From: Cellulomonas sp. Y8
GTDB taxonomy: Bacteria; Actinomycetota; Actinomycetes; Actinomycetales; Cellulomonadaceae
Length of the DNA: 64,000 nucleotides
Assembly (NCBI RefSeq): GCF_008033115.1
Contig: NZ_CP041203.1
Span: 1,488,001-1,552,000, forward strand
Direction: 5' to 3'
In this document: piece after piece, positions 34,604 to 42,928 of the stretch
Numbering within the stretch: position 1 is the stretch's first letter
Layout: each line of letters opens with the position of its first letter
Notes under the pieces: model-generated
Database searches by the model: none
Seen by the model: only the letters and a program-made list of their open reading frames with translations
Told to the model about the DNA's origin: nothing
Program-made: the position numbers and the translations under genes

Positions 34604-35902
34604 ATGATGCGACGCACCCGCAGCACCTACGCCGTGGCCGCGATGGCCGCCGGGCTCACCCTGAGCCTGACGCTGGCCGCCTGCAGCAGCACCGACGACA
34701 CCGCGACCGGCACGACGCCGTCGGCCTCGTCGTCGATGGAGATGGGCTCCGGCCACGACGGCATGGACTCCGTCGAGCCGGTGAGCACCGGTGATCCGTT
34801 CGCCGACGCCCGCACCGCAGCCGCGCACATGCCCGAGACCGGGCTCACCCTGGCGACCGGCCTGGCCGCCGCCACCGACACCGCCGGCGAGGTCGACTCC
34901 GACGCCGCCACCCTGCGCGCCGGTCTGACCGCGCTGCTCCAGGAGCACGTCTACCTGACCGGCATCGGCGTGGCCACCGCGTACACCGCGGGCGCCGACT
35001 CCGCCGAGTTCATGGCCGCCAAGGCGGCCCTCGACGGCAACACCGACGACCTCGCGGACGCCGTGGGCTCGCTCGCCGGCGAGGAGCAGGGTGCCGCGTT
35101 CCACGACCTGTGGGACGAGCACATCGGCTACTTCGTCGACTACGCCGTCGCGGTGAAGTCGGGCGACCAGGCGGCGGCCGACGCGGCCCAGGCCTCCCTC
35201 GCCGGGTACACGACCCAGGCGGGGGCGTTCTTCGAGCAGATCAGCGCCGGCAACCTGCCCGCGGACGCCGTGGCCGAGGCGCTCACCATGCACGTCACGA
35301 CCCTGACGGCCGCGATCGACGCGCTCGCCGCGGGCGAGCCCACCGCGTCCGACACGCTCAAGGCCGCCGCCGACCACGTCGGCATGGACGCCGCCACCAT
35401 CGCGACCGGGCTCGCGGCCGGCGCGGGCCTGTCCGGCGACGCGATGGACGACGCGTCCACCCTGCGCTCGACGCTGACCGCACTGCTCCAGGAGCACGTG
35501 TACCTGGCCTCGTACGCGGTGTTCACCGCGTACACCGCCGAGGGCGGCGTGGACTCCCCGGCGTTCACCGCCGCGGCCGCGACTCTCGACGCCAACTCCG
35601 TCGCGCTGTCCGACGCCGTGACGTCGCTGGCCGGCGAGGAGAACGGCGCCGCGTTCCTGGACCTGTGGCGCGAGCACATCGGGTTCTTCGTCGACTACGC
35701 CGTGGCCGACGCCACGGGCGACGAGGACGGCCGCCAGCAGGCGCTGGCCGACCTCGACGGCTACCGGCCCGAGGCGGGCGCCTTCTTCGAGAAGGTGAGC
35801 AACGGCGAGCTGCCGGCGGACGACGTCGCGGCCGGGCTCGGCATGCACGTCTCGACCCTCGCCGGTGCGATCGACTCGCTGGCGGCCGCGCTCGTCCCCT
35901 GA
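34604..35902 (+). CDS. Lipoprotein with two tandem copies of a helical domain
   Basis: A 432-residue lipoprotein with lipobox LAAC (Cys27) and a Ser/Thr/Met linker containing MEMGSGHDGMDS. Two homologous halves follow (about residues 68-235 and 255-425). Both contain LTALLQEHVYL, TAYTA, a DLADAVGSLAGEE or DAVTSLAGEE string, a DLWxEHIGxFVDYAVA string and a GAFFExxS string with a (M)HVxTL ending. The EHxxL and EHIG histidines recur in both copies and could bind metal. A GGAG site precedes the tandem ATGs at 34604/34607. It lies just upstream of sigK-rskA and may be part of that regulon. Family name not known to me. Confidence 0.72.
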   Translation: MMRRTRSTYAVAAMAAGLTLSLTLAACSSTDDTATGTTPSASSSMEMGSGHDGMDSVEPVSTGDPFADARTAAAHMPETGLTLATGLAAATDTAGEVDSDAATLRAGLTALLQEHVYLTGIGVATAYTAGADSAEFMAAKAALDGNTDDLADAVGSLAGEEQGAAFHDLWDEHIGYFVDYAVAVKSGDQAAADAAQASLAGYTTQAGAFFEQISAGNLPADAVAEALTMHVTTLTAAIDALAAGEPTASDTLKAAADHVGMDAATIATGLAAGAGLSGDAMDDASTLRSTLTALLQEHVYLASYAVFTAYTAEGGVDSPAFTAAAATLDANSVALSDAVTSLAGEENGAAFLDLWREHIGFFVDYAVADATGDEDGRQQALADLDGYRPEAGAFFEKVSNGELPADDVAAGLGMHVSTLAGAIDSLAAALVP

Positions 35903-35916
35903 CGGGCGCCGAGGAC

Positions 35917-35956
35917 CGTGACGCCGGCCCCGTTCCCCGTCGGGGCCGGCGTCACG
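35917..35956 (+). terminator. Strong terminator hairpin after the lipoprotein gene
   Basis: CGTGACGCCGGCCCCG (35917-35932) and CGGGGCCGGCGTCACG (35941-35956) form a perfect 16-bp stem with an 8-nt loop, 15 nt past the stop. It separates the lipoprotein from sigK, so sigK needs its own promoter between here and 36013 or limited read-through. Confidence 0.8.
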
Positions 35957-36012
35957 CCCGCACCGGGCGGTTCGACGGGACCGGGGCGGGCACCGTGCGG
36001 CAGACTGCAGCG

Positions 36013-36588
36013 GTGCCCTCCCCCGGTTCCCCGCCCGCCGCCCACGCGACGGCCGACGAGGCCCTCGCCCGCGTCGCGGGCGGCGACCGCGACGCCTTCC
36101 CGACGCTGTACGACATGCTGTCCCCCGCCGTGCACGGCACGGCGCTCGCCGTGCTCCGCGACCCGGACCACGCGGCGGAGGTCACCCAGGAGGTCATGGT
36201 GGAGATCTGGCGCACGGCGTCCCGGTGGGACGCCCGGCGCGGCTCGGCGCGCGCGTGGGCGACCACGATGGCGCACCGCCGGGCCGTCGACCGCGTGCGC
36301 TCGGTGCAGGCCCAGCGCACGCGCGACCAGGCGGTGCTCGACGGCGACCGCCCGCGCGCCTTCGACGTCGTGGCCGAGCAGGCCGAGTCGAACCTCGAGG
36401 CCGAGCGCGTCCGGCACTGCCTCGGCGGCCTGACCGACACGCAGCGCGAGGCCGTCGTGCTCGCCTACTACGACGGGCGCACGTACCGCGAGGTCGCCGA
36501 GTCGCTGGAGGCCCCGCTGCCCACCGTCAAGAGCCGCATCCGTGACGGCCTCACCCGGCTGCGCGACTGCCTGGGGGTGGCCGCGTGA
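36013..36588 (+). CDS. sigK: ECF RNA polymerase sigma factor SigK
   Basis: A 191-residue ECF sigma factor. Region 2 (about 20-90) has the core-binding helix and VTQEVMVEIWRTASRWDARRGSARAWATTMAHRRAVDRVRS, written here as region 2.2-2.4. Region 4 (about 130-185) reads LTDTQREAVVLAYYDGRTYREVAESLEAPLPTVKSRIRDGLTRLR. The split and the RskA partner next door identify SigK. GTG 36013 is chosen because it begins sense sequence right after the terminator and before ATADEALARVAGGD. Its stop overlaps rskA by 4 nt. Confidence 0.9.
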   Translation: MPSPGSPPAAHATADEALARVAGGDRDAFPTLYDMLSPAVHGTALAVLRDPDHAAEVTQEVMVEIWRTASRWDARRGSARAWATTMAHRRAVDRVRSVQAQRTRDQAVLDGDRPRAFDVVAEQAESNLEAERVRHCLGGLTDTQREAVVLAYYDGRTYREVAESLEAPLPTVKSRIRDGLTRLRDCLGVAA

Positions 36589-37469
36589 CCACCCCCACCC
36601 CGCCGCGCCCCGGCGAGCGCCGGCCCGACGACGCCGCCACCCGCGAGCTGCTCGGCGCCTGGGCGCTCGACGCCCTCGACGACGCCGAGCGCGCCCGCGT
36701 CGACGACCTGGTCGCCCGCGACCCCGACGCCGCGCGCGAGGCCCGCTCGCTGCGCGAGACCGCGGCGGTGCTCGGCGAGGCCGTGGCCGTCGCCGCGCCC
36801 GACGCCGTGCGGCTCGCCGTGCTGGCGGAGGTCGAGCGCACGCGGCAGGAGGACGCCGCTGCGGCGTCGGTGCCGGAGTCCGAGCCGGTGCACCCGGCGG
36901 CGGCTCCGACGGCTCCGGCCCCCGCCGCGCCCGCCACGCCCCCCGCCCCGGGCGCGCCGCCCCGCTCCGCGCGCCCCGCGGGCACCCCCGCCAGGTCCAC
37001 CCGGCCCGCCGGCCGCCGCGCCCGCCGTCGCTGGTCGACCGCCGTCGCCGCCCTGGCCGTGCTGGCCGCCGTCGCCGTGCCGTCGACCGTCGCCTGGCGC
37101 CAGGCCGAGCGCGCCGCCGAGGCCGAGGCCCGCGCCGACCGGATCACCGCCCTGCTCGCCGAGCCGGGCGCCCAGGTCGTCTCCGCGCCGGTGACGTCGG
37201 GCGGCACCGCCGTCGCGGTGGTCACGGCGGACGCCGCCCTGGTCACCGCCAGCGGGGTCGACGCCCCGGGCGCCGACGAGGTCTACCAGCTGTGGGTCAT
37301 GCGGGACGGCGCGCCGGTCTCCGCGGGCACGACGGGCGTCACCGACGGCACGCTCCAGATCCGCACGGACGTGTACCGGACGGGCGACGCGCTCGCACTC
37401 ACGGTGGAGCCGGAGGGCGGCTCGGAGCAGCCGACGAGCGAGCCCGTGGTGGTCCTGGCCCCGGCCTGA
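36585..37469 (+). CDS. rskA: Anti-sigma-K factor RskA
   Basis: A 294-residue membrane protein. The cytoplasmic N-terminus (TRELLGAWALDALDDAERARVDDLV, residues about 19-43) is the anti-sigma helix bundle that holds SigK. A long Ala/Pro linker (about 95-148) leads to one transmembrane helix at about residues 151-170. The outside RskA domain includes EVYQLWVMRDGAPVSAGT. RskA proteins are cut by regulated proteolysis to release SigK. It is translationally coupled to sigK. Confidence 0.93.
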   Translation: MTTPTPPRPGERRPDDAATRELLGAWALDALDDAERARVDDLVARDPDAAREARSLRETAAVLGEAVAVAAPDAVRLAVLAEVERTRQEDAAAASVPESEPVHPAAAPTAPAPAAPATPPAPGAPPRSARPAGTPARSTRPAGRRARRRWSTAVAALAVLAAVAVPSTVAWRQAERAAEAEARADRITALLAEPGAQVVSAPVTSGGTAVAVVTADAALVTASGVDAPGADEVYQLWVMRDGAPVSAGTTGVTDGTLQIRTDVYRTGDALALTVEPEGGSEQPTSEPVVVLAPA

Positions 37470-37482
37470 CGCGCCCCACCGA

Positions 37483-37557
37483 GCGCCGAGATCGGTGCCT
37501 CGCGCCGAGATCGGTGCCTGCAACCACCGATCTCGAGCGGAAGCACCGATCTCGGCG
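37483..37557. repeat. Direct-direct-inverted hairpin cluster at a convergent junction
   Basis: GCGCCGAGATCGGTGCCT occurs twice (37483-37500 and 37502-37519). An inverted copy CACCGATCTCG (37525-37535) and a longer one GCACCGATCTCGGCG (37543-37557) follow. Two nested hairpins can form. It lies between the stops of rskA and the convergent ATPase gene, so it probably also terminates both. Confidence 0.65.
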
Positions 37558-37573
37558 GCCGGCGGCGCGCCGG

Positions 37574-38377
37574 TCAGTCCGCGGCGGTGTGCGCCGCGCC
37601 GCGCGGGATCACCAGCGGCGTGCCCGCGAGCGGGTCCGGGATCACCAGGCACGGCAGGCCGAACACCTCCTCGACGAGGTCGGCCGTCACCACCTCGGTC
37701 GGCCGGCCCTGCGCGACCACGGCGCCGTCCTTCATCACGACCAGGTGCGTCGCGTACCGGGCCGCGTGGTTGAGGTCGTGCAGCACGGCGACCAGCGTGG
37801 CGCCCTCGGCGTGCAGCCGCGCGAACAGGTCCATCAGCTCGATCTGGTGCGCGATGTCGAGGTACGTCGTCGGCTCGTCGAGCAGCAGGATGCCGGTCTC
37901 CTGGGCCAGGGCCATCGCCACCCAGACGCGCTGCCGCTGGCCGCCGGAGAGCTCGTCGACCGGCACGGCCGCCAGGTCGGTGACCCGGGTGGCGTCCATG
38001 GCGTCCGCCACGGCACGGCGGTCGGCGTCGGACTGCTGCCGGAACAGGTTCTGGTGCGGGTACCGGCCGCGCGCGACGAGCTCGCCGACGGTGATGCCCT
38101 CGGGCGCCAGCGCCGTCTGCGGCAGCAGGCCGACCCGGCGCGCGACCTCCTTGGTGGCCATCCGGTGGATCGACGACCCGTCGAGCACGACCTCGCCCGC
38201 CGCGGGACGCAGCAGCCGGGCCAGCGACCGCAGCAGGGTCGACTTCCCGCACGCGTTCGGGCCGACGACCACCGTGAACGAGTCGTCCGGGATCGCCAGG
38301 CTGAGGCCGGTCGACACCGTCCTGCGCTCGTAGCCGAGCGTCACCGCGTCGGCCCGCAGCCGTTCCTCGTTCACCAT
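37574..38377 (-). CDS. Iron-siderophore ABC transporter ATP-binding protein (FepC/FecE-like)
   Basis: A 267-residue ATPase for ferric-siderophore import. Walker A GPNACGKS is at about residues 39-46 and GPNACGKSTLLR is characteristic of the FepC/FhuC group. VGLLPQTALAPEGITVGELVARGRYPH (in parts) is the group's Q-loop region. Signature LSGGQRQR, Walker B ILLLDEPTTYLD and HDLNHAARYATHLV complete it. ATG 38377 overlaps the upstream permease by 7 nt. The operon reads permease, permease, ATPase on the minus strand. Confidence 0.94.
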   Translation of the reverse strand: MVNEERLRADAVTLGYERRTVSTGLSLAIPDDSFTVVVGPNACGKSTLLRSLARLLRPAAGEVVLDGSSIHRMATKEVARRVGLLPQTALAPEGITVGELVARGRYPHQNLFRQQSDADRRAVADAMDATRVTDLAAVPVDELSGGQRQRVWVAMALAQETGILLLDEPTTYLDIAHQIELMDLFARLHAEGATLVAVLHDLNHAARYATHLVVMKDGAVVAQGRPTEVVTADLVEEVFGLPCLVIPDPLAGTPLVIPRGAAHTAAD

Positions 38378-39402
38378 CGCCGCCGCGCCTCCTGCACGAT
38401 CAGGGCCAGCAGGTACGCCCCGCCGAGCACCACGGTCACCACGCCCACCGGCAGCGCCGTGGGCAGCACGTGCTGCGCCAGCAGGTCCGCCGCGAGCAGC
38501 ACCAGCGCGCCGGTCAGCGCGGAGGCCACGAGCGGCAGCCCGGCCGACCCGGCCAGCCGGCGCGCGATCTGCGGCGCGGCCAGCGCCACGAACGCGATCG
38601 GCCCCGCCGTCGCCGTCACGGTCGCGATCAGCGCGACGCCGAGCACCACCACCGCGAGCCGCGACGCCTCGACGCGCAGGCCGTGCGACCCGGCGGCGTC
38701 GTCGCCGAGCTCCAGCTGCCGCAGCGGCCCGCGCACGGCCCACACCAGCGGCGTGAGGACCGCGAGCACCGCGAGGGCCGGGAGCGCCTGCGACCAGCCG
38801 ACCAGCGAGATCGACCCCGCGCCCCAGATCGAGGCCGCGAGCGCCACCTCCGTCTTCGCGCGCAGCAGCAGCCACACGTTCACGCCGTGCAGCATCCCGG
38901 TCACGCCGATGCCCACCACGATGAGCCGGAAGCCCTGCACGCCGTCCCGGTACGCCAGCAGGTAGACGACCAGCGCGGTCAGCAGCCCCGCGACCAGCGC
39001 CCCGGCCGAGACGCCGAGCGTGCCCGTGCCGAGCACCGTGGTCACGACGAGCACGCCCGTGTACGACCCGGTCGCGAACCCGATCACGTCCGGCGACCCG
39101 AGCGGGTTGCGGGTCAGCGACTGGAACAGCGCGCCGGACACCGCGAGCGCGGCGCCGAACACCAGCGCCACCAGGACCCGCGGCAGCCGCCACTGCGTCA
39201 CGATCGTGCTGGCGAAGCCCTGGTCGGACACCAGCGCGCGGACGACCTCGGGGACGCCCAGCGGGTAGTCGCCGAGGCCGAGCGCCACGAGGGCGAGCAG
39301 CAGCGCGGCGACGGCGAGGCCGGCCACGGCGACGCGGGACCGGCGCCGCGGGTCGCGGACGTGCAGGCCCCCGGGCGTCGTCGCCACCCGCACGCCCGTC
39401 AC
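38371..39402 (-). CDS. Iron-siderophore ABC transporter permease (FepG-like)
   Basis: A 343-residue FecCD-family permease with about ten helices. WRLPRVLVALVFGAALAVSGALFQSLTRNPLGSPDVIGF is the diagnostic FecCD start (residues about 60-100), with QSLTRNPL as the coupling motif. GPIAFVALAAPQIARRLAGSAGLPLV is the second family block. GTG 39402 overlaps the previous permease stop as GTGA. It heterodimerises with the next subunit. Confidence 0.94.
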   Translation of the reverse strand: MTGVRVATTPGGLHVRDPRRRSRVAVAGLAVAALLLALVALGLGDYPLGVPEVVRALVSDQGFASTIVTQWRLPRVLVALVFGAALAVSGALFQSLTRNPLGSPDVIGFATGSYTGVLVVTTVLGTGTLGVSAGALVAGLLTALVVYLLAYRDGVQGFRLIVVGIGVTGMLHGVNVWLLLRAKTEVALAASIWGAGSISLVGWSQALPALAVLAVLTPLVWAVRGPLRQLELGDDAAGSHGLRVEASRLAVVVLGVALIATVTATAGPIAFVALAAPQIARRLAGSAGLPLVASALTGALVLLAADLLAQHVLPTALPVGVVTVVLGGAYLLALIVQEARRRW

Positions 39403-40463
39403 AGCCCGGTCGCCTTCCGCCGCCGCACCAGCGCGATCAGCACCGGCGCGCCCACGAACGCCGTCACGACGCCCACCGGCAGCTCGCCCGGCCACAGCAG
39501 CACCCGCGCCGCCACGTCCGCGAGCAGCACCAGCACCGGCCCCGCGACGGCGGACAGCCCGAGGATCCACCGCTGGTCCGGGCCGACGAGCCACCGCACG
39601 ATGTGCGGCACCATCAGCCCCACCAGCGTGATCGGGCCGGCCATCGCCGTCGCCCCGCCGGCCAGCAGCGTGATCGCGACGACCGCCAGCACCCGCGTCC
39701 GACCGACGGAGGCGCCCAGCGCCGTCGCCAGGTCCTCACCGAGCCCGAGCGTGTTCAACGCCCCGGCCACGAGCCCCGCGACCACCAGCCCGAGCAGCAC
39801 GAACGGCAGCACCGGCAGGACCACGTCCCAGCCGCGCGCCTGGAACGACCCCGACTCCCAGGTCAGCAGCACGGCGAACCGCTCCTGGTCGGTCAGCCGC
39901 AGCGCGCCGACCACCCCGGTCAGCACCGCGCTCAGCGCCACCCCGGCCAGCGTCAGCTGGATCGGCCCGGCGTTCGACCGCCCCGCCGACCCGACCAGGT
40001 ACACGACCACCGTCGCCAGCAGGGCGCCCCCGAACGCGAACCAGACGTACCCCGACGGCCGCGTGACCCCGAGGAGCACCACGCCCATCGCCACCGCGAA
40101 CGCCGCGCCGCTGGTCACGCCGAGGAGGCCGGGGTCCGCGAGCGGGTTCCGGGTCAGCGCCTGCATGAGTCCCCCGGCCACCGCGAGCCCCGCGCCGACC
40201 AGCACCGCCAGGACGGTGCGCGGCAGCCGCAGCCCGACCACCGCCGCGTGGTCCGCCGCGGGCACGTCCCCGCCGGTGAGCGCGCCCCACACCGTCGACA
40301 GGCCCACGGGGCGCGACCCGACGGCGAGGCTGAGGGCCAGTGCGGCGACGAGCAGGACCAGGAGCAGCACGAGCGCGGTGCCGCGTCGGGCGGTCGTGGA
40401 CGTCGTCGGGCGGACCGCCGCGGGGTGCGGGGCGCCGACGGCGCTCACCCGGGGTTCCCGCAC
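39399..40463 (-). CDS. Iron-siderophore ABC transporter permease (FepD-like)
   Basis: A 354-residue FecCD permease. The key motif is LRLPRTVLAVLVGAGLAVAGGLMQALTRNPLADPGLLGV, and GPITLVGLMVPHIVRWLVGPDQRW is the second block. The first 25 residues are a polar head before ALVLLLVLLVAALALSLAVG. GTG 40463 lies only 5 nt from a DtxR-type iron box on the same intergenic stretch, so transcription of this operon should be iron-repressed. A start at GTG 40445 is also possible. Confidence 0.94.
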   Translation of the reverse strand: MREPRVSAVGAPHPAAVRPTTSTTARRGTALVLLLVLLVAALALSLAVGSRPVGLSTVWGALTGGDVPAADHAAVVGLRLPRTVLAVLVGAGLAVAGGLMQALTRNPLADPGLLGVTSGAAFAVAMGVVLLGVTRPSGYVWFAFGGALLATVVVYLVGSAGRSNAGPIQLTLAGVALSAVLTGVVGALRLTDQERFAVLLTWESGSFQARGWDVVLPVLPFVLLGLVVAGLVAGALNTLGLGEDLATALGASVGRTRVLAVVAITLLAGGATAMAGPITLVGLMVPHIVRWLVGPDQRWILGLSAVAGPVLVLLADVAARVLLWPGELPVGVVTAFVGAPVLIALVRRRKATGL

Positions 40464-40467
40464 ATCA

Positions 40468-40486
40468 TGAGGCTAGGCTAACCTTC
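40468..40486. promoter_or_regulatory. DtxR/IdeR iron box between divergent siderophore genes
   Basis: TGAGGCTAGGCTAACCTTC matches the consensus TTAGGTTAGGCTAACCTAA at 15 of 19 positions by direct comparison, including the full AGGCTAACCT core. It is placed between the fepD-like start and the binding-protein gene, so one site can repress both in high iron. A GTG/promoter overlap with the fepD start is expected. Confidence 0.8.
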
Positions 40487-40552
40487 CGAGGCATCCGCTC
40501 GTTCGTGACTCCGTTCCCGAAGTCCGCGGGCCCCCTCCACGAAAGGCCTTCG

Positions 40553-41560
40553 ATGAAGTCCATGCGTGTCGCCGCCGTCGCGGCGGTCGCGGTCCTGGCC
40601 CTGAGCGCGTGCTCCGGCGCCGACGACTCCGCCGGCTCGGGCGAGACTACCGCCGCGGGCGGCTCGACCTCGGCGGGCGAGGGCACCTTCCCGGCCACGG
40701 TCGACACCAAGTTCGGCGAGGTCACCGTCGAGCAGCGGCCCGAGCGGATCGTCGCGCTCGGCTGGGGCGACGCCGAGACCGCGCTCTCCCTGGGCTACCA
40801 GCCCGTCGGCGCGTCCGACTGGCTGGCGTTCGGCGGCGACGGCGTGGGCCCGTGGGCCGAGGGCCAGTACGACGAGTCGCCCGAGATCATCGACACCCTC
40901 GAGCCGTCCTACGAGGCGATCGCCGCGCTCGAGCCCGACCTGATCCTCGACGTGAAGTCGTCCGGCGACCAGGACCGGTACGACCGGCTCTCCGAGATCG
41001 CCACCACCGTCGGCGTCCCCGAGGGCGGCGACACCTGGCTCACCACCGGGGAGGAGCAGCTCGAGCTGATCTCCACCGCCCTCGGCGTCCCGGAGAAGGG
41101 CGAGGAGCTCCAGGCCGGCCTGGACGACGCCTTCGAGCAGGCCCGGACCGACCACCCGGGGTGGGACGGCAAGACGTTCACCGCCGCGGCGCGCACCTCG
41201 GAGGGCTGGGGCGCGTACATCGAGGGCAGCGAGCGGGTGCAGTTCATGGAGAACCTCGGGTTCGAGCAGTCGCCGACCATCGCCGGGCTGCCCGTGTCCT
41301 CCTCCGGCTTCAGCGTCGACATCTCGTCCGAGCAGCTCGACCTGCTCGACGCCGACCTGATCGTCGCGTTCCCGATCTACCTCGACGCCTCCGAGATCAC
41401 CGACGACCCCCAGTGGCAGGCGGTCCCGGCCGTCGCCGACGGCCGCGCGGTGATCCTCGGCAGCGAGCTGCAGTCCGCCTACTCGCTCGGCACGGTCGGC
41501 GCGCAGCAGTACGCGCTCGACAACCTGGTGCCGCTCATCGAGGACGCGCTCGGCTCCTGA
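40553..41560 (+). CDS. Iron-siderophore ABC transporter substrate-binding lipoprotein
   Basis: A 335-residue binding protein of the FepB/FatB group. Lipobox LSAC with Cys20 is followed by a Ser/Gly/Thr linker. TVEQRPERIVALGWGDAETALSLGYQPVGASDW is the family's first lobe (residues about 58-90) and EAIAALEPDLILDVKSS the second. It ends with the paired strands DADLIVAFPIYL and VPAVADGRAVILG. It is divergent from the permease/ATPase operon across the iron box. A GAAAGGCC site precedes the ATG. Confidence 0.92.
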   Translation: MKSMRVAAVAAVAVLALSACSGADDSAGSGETTAAGGSTSAGEGTFPATVDTKFGEVTVEQRPERIVALGWGDAETALSLGYQPVGASDWLAFGGDGVGPWAEGQYDESPEIIDTLEPSYEAIAALEPDLILDVKSSGDQDRYDRLSEIATTVGVPEGGDTWLTTGEEQLELISTALGVPEKGEELQAGLDDAFEQARTDHPGWDGKTFTAAARTSEGWGAYIEGSERVQFMENLGFEQSPTIAGLPVSSSGFSVDISSEQLDLLDADLIVAFPIYLDASEITDDPQWQAVPAVADGRAVILGSELQSAYSLGTVGAQQYALDNLVPLIEDALGS

Positions 41561-41600
41561 GCCGGCCCGGCCCGACGCACGACCCCGGCGGGGGCGTCGC

Positions 41601-42524
41601 TCACACCGTGAGCGGCGTCCCCGTCAGCCGTTCGAAGGCCTCGAGGTAGCGGGCGCGGGTGCGGTCGACGACGTCCGCGGGCAGCGCCGGCGGCGCGCCG
41701 TCGGCCGCGCGGTCCCAGCCCGACTCCGCCGAGGCCAGCCAGTCGCGGACGAACTGCTTGTCGAAGCTCGGCTGCGACCGGCCGGGCTCCCAGCCGTCCG
41801 CCGGCCAGAACCGCGAGGAGTCCGGGGTGAGCACCTCGTCGCCGAGCGTCACGGCCCCCGTCGTCGGGTCGACGCCGAACTCCAGCTTGGTGTCCGCCAG
41901 GATCACCCCGCGCTCCCGCGCGATCCCCTCCGCCCGCGCGTAGACCGCCAGCGTGAGGTCGCGCAGCTCCTCCGCGCGCTCCCGGCCCAGCTGCCCGGCG
42001 ACCACGTCCAGGCTGACGTTCTCGTCGTGCTCGCCGAGCTCCGCCTTGGTCGCGGGCGTGAAGATCGGCTCCGGCAGCCGCGAGCCGTCGACCAGGCCGG
42101 CGGGCAGCGGGATCCCGGTGACCTCGCCGGACGCCCGGTACTCCGCCAGGCCGGACCCGGTGAGGTAGCCGCGGGCCACGCACTCGACCGGGAACATCTG
42201 CAGCCGCCGGCACACCATGGCCCGGCCGAGCACCGCCTCCGGCACCGCCGGCGCCTCCGCCGACACCACGTGGTTCGGGACCAGGTCGGCGAGCTGGTCG
42301 AACCACCACAGGCTGAGCCGGGTCAGCACCACGCCCTTGCCCGGGATGCCGGGGCTCAGGACGTGGTCGAACGCGCTCACGCGGTCGCTCGCCGCCACCA
42401 GGACGACGTCGCCGTGCGCCTCGGCCACCGCGGCCCCGGCCTCCTGGGTGGTGTCCGGGACGTACAGGTCGCGGACCTTGCCGGAGTAGGTGTGCGTCCA
42501 GCCGGGCAGCGTGGGTGCGGTCAT
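41601..42524 (-). CDS. purC: Phosphoribosylaminoimidazole-succinocarboxamide synthase
   Basis: A 307-residue enzyme that joins CAIR with aspartate in purine synthesis. The ATP-grasp-like start YSGKVRDLY and the SDRVSAFDHVLSPGIPGKG string are diagnostic. PVECVARGYLTGSG and LADTKLEFGVD are the other signatures. DEVLTPDSSRFWP closes the active site. The 307-residue length is typical of actinobacterial and yeast-type PurC, longer than the B. subtilis form. It is convergent with the siderophore binding-protein gene. Confidence 0.95.
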   Translation of the reverse strand: MTAPTLPGWTHTYSGKVRDLYVPDTTQEAGAAVAEAHGDVVLVAASDRVSAFDHVLSPGIPGKGVVLTRLSLWWFDQLADLVPNHVVSAEAPAVPEAVLGRAMVCRRLQMFPVECVARGYLTGSGLAEYRASGEVTGIPLPAGLVDGSRLPEPIFTPATKAELGEHDENVSLDVVAGQLGRERAEELRDLTLAVYARAEGIARERGVILADTKLEFGVDPTTGAVTLGDEVLTPDSSRFWPADGWEPGRSQPSFDKQFVRDWLASAESGWDRAADGAPPALPADVVDRTRARYLEAFERLTGTPLTV

Positions 42525-42574
42525 GGGGCCATCCTGCCGCAGCCGCGGGGATGGCCTGGCCGGGCGTCCGGGCG

Positions 42575-42793
42575 TCAGACCAGCGTGAGGACGCCGAGCA
42601 GCGCGACGGCGGCGCCCAGCAGCATCGACACGGTGATGAGCACCAGGTGCACGGTGAGGAACCGGGTGGGCCGGCCCTGCGCGTCCCGGGCCCGCGGGTC
42701 CTTCGCGATCCGCGCGCCGAACCGGGGCCAGACGATCAGGCTCCAGGCGCCGGCGACGACCAGGACGAGGGACCAGGCGAGGGGCAGCTCCAT
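42575..42793 (-). CDS. Small two-helix membrane protein (SCO4848-like)
   Basis: A 72-residue protein with two helices (LAWSLVLVVAGAWSLIVWPRF and TVHLVLITVSMLLGAAVALLGVLTLV). A conserved charged loop (RIAKDPRARDAQGRPTRF) lies between them. Small proteins of this pattern are found beside purC/purD in many actinobacteria; their function is unknown. ATG 42793 is the only sensible start. Confidence 0.75.
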   Translation of the reverse strand: MELPLAWSLVLVVAGAWSLIVWPRFGARIAKDPRARDAQGRPTRFLTVHLVLITVSMLLGAAVALLGVLTLV

Positions 42794-42825
42794 GCGGGCG
42801 AGTATGCCCCGGCCAGCCGGCCCCG

Positions 42826-42900
42826 CCCGCCGAGCGCGGTCGGTCCCGCCGAGCGCGGCAGCAGCACGTACCGCGGTCGACGGGAACCACCGCGCTCGGC
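42826..42900. repeat. Direct-direct-inverted hairpin cluster before the small membrane-protein gene
   Basis: CCCGCCGAGCGCGG occurs at 42826-42839 and 42845-42858, and its inverse CCGCGCTCGGC at 42890-42900. The outer pair extends to 20 nt (42829-42848 with 42881-42900, three mismatches). The layout copies that at 37.5 kb, with a different stem sequence. It lies between purD and the small membrane gene, both on the minus strand. Confidence 0.55.
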
Positions 42901-42928
42901 GCCGCTGCCGGCGGGCGACGGCCCGGCC

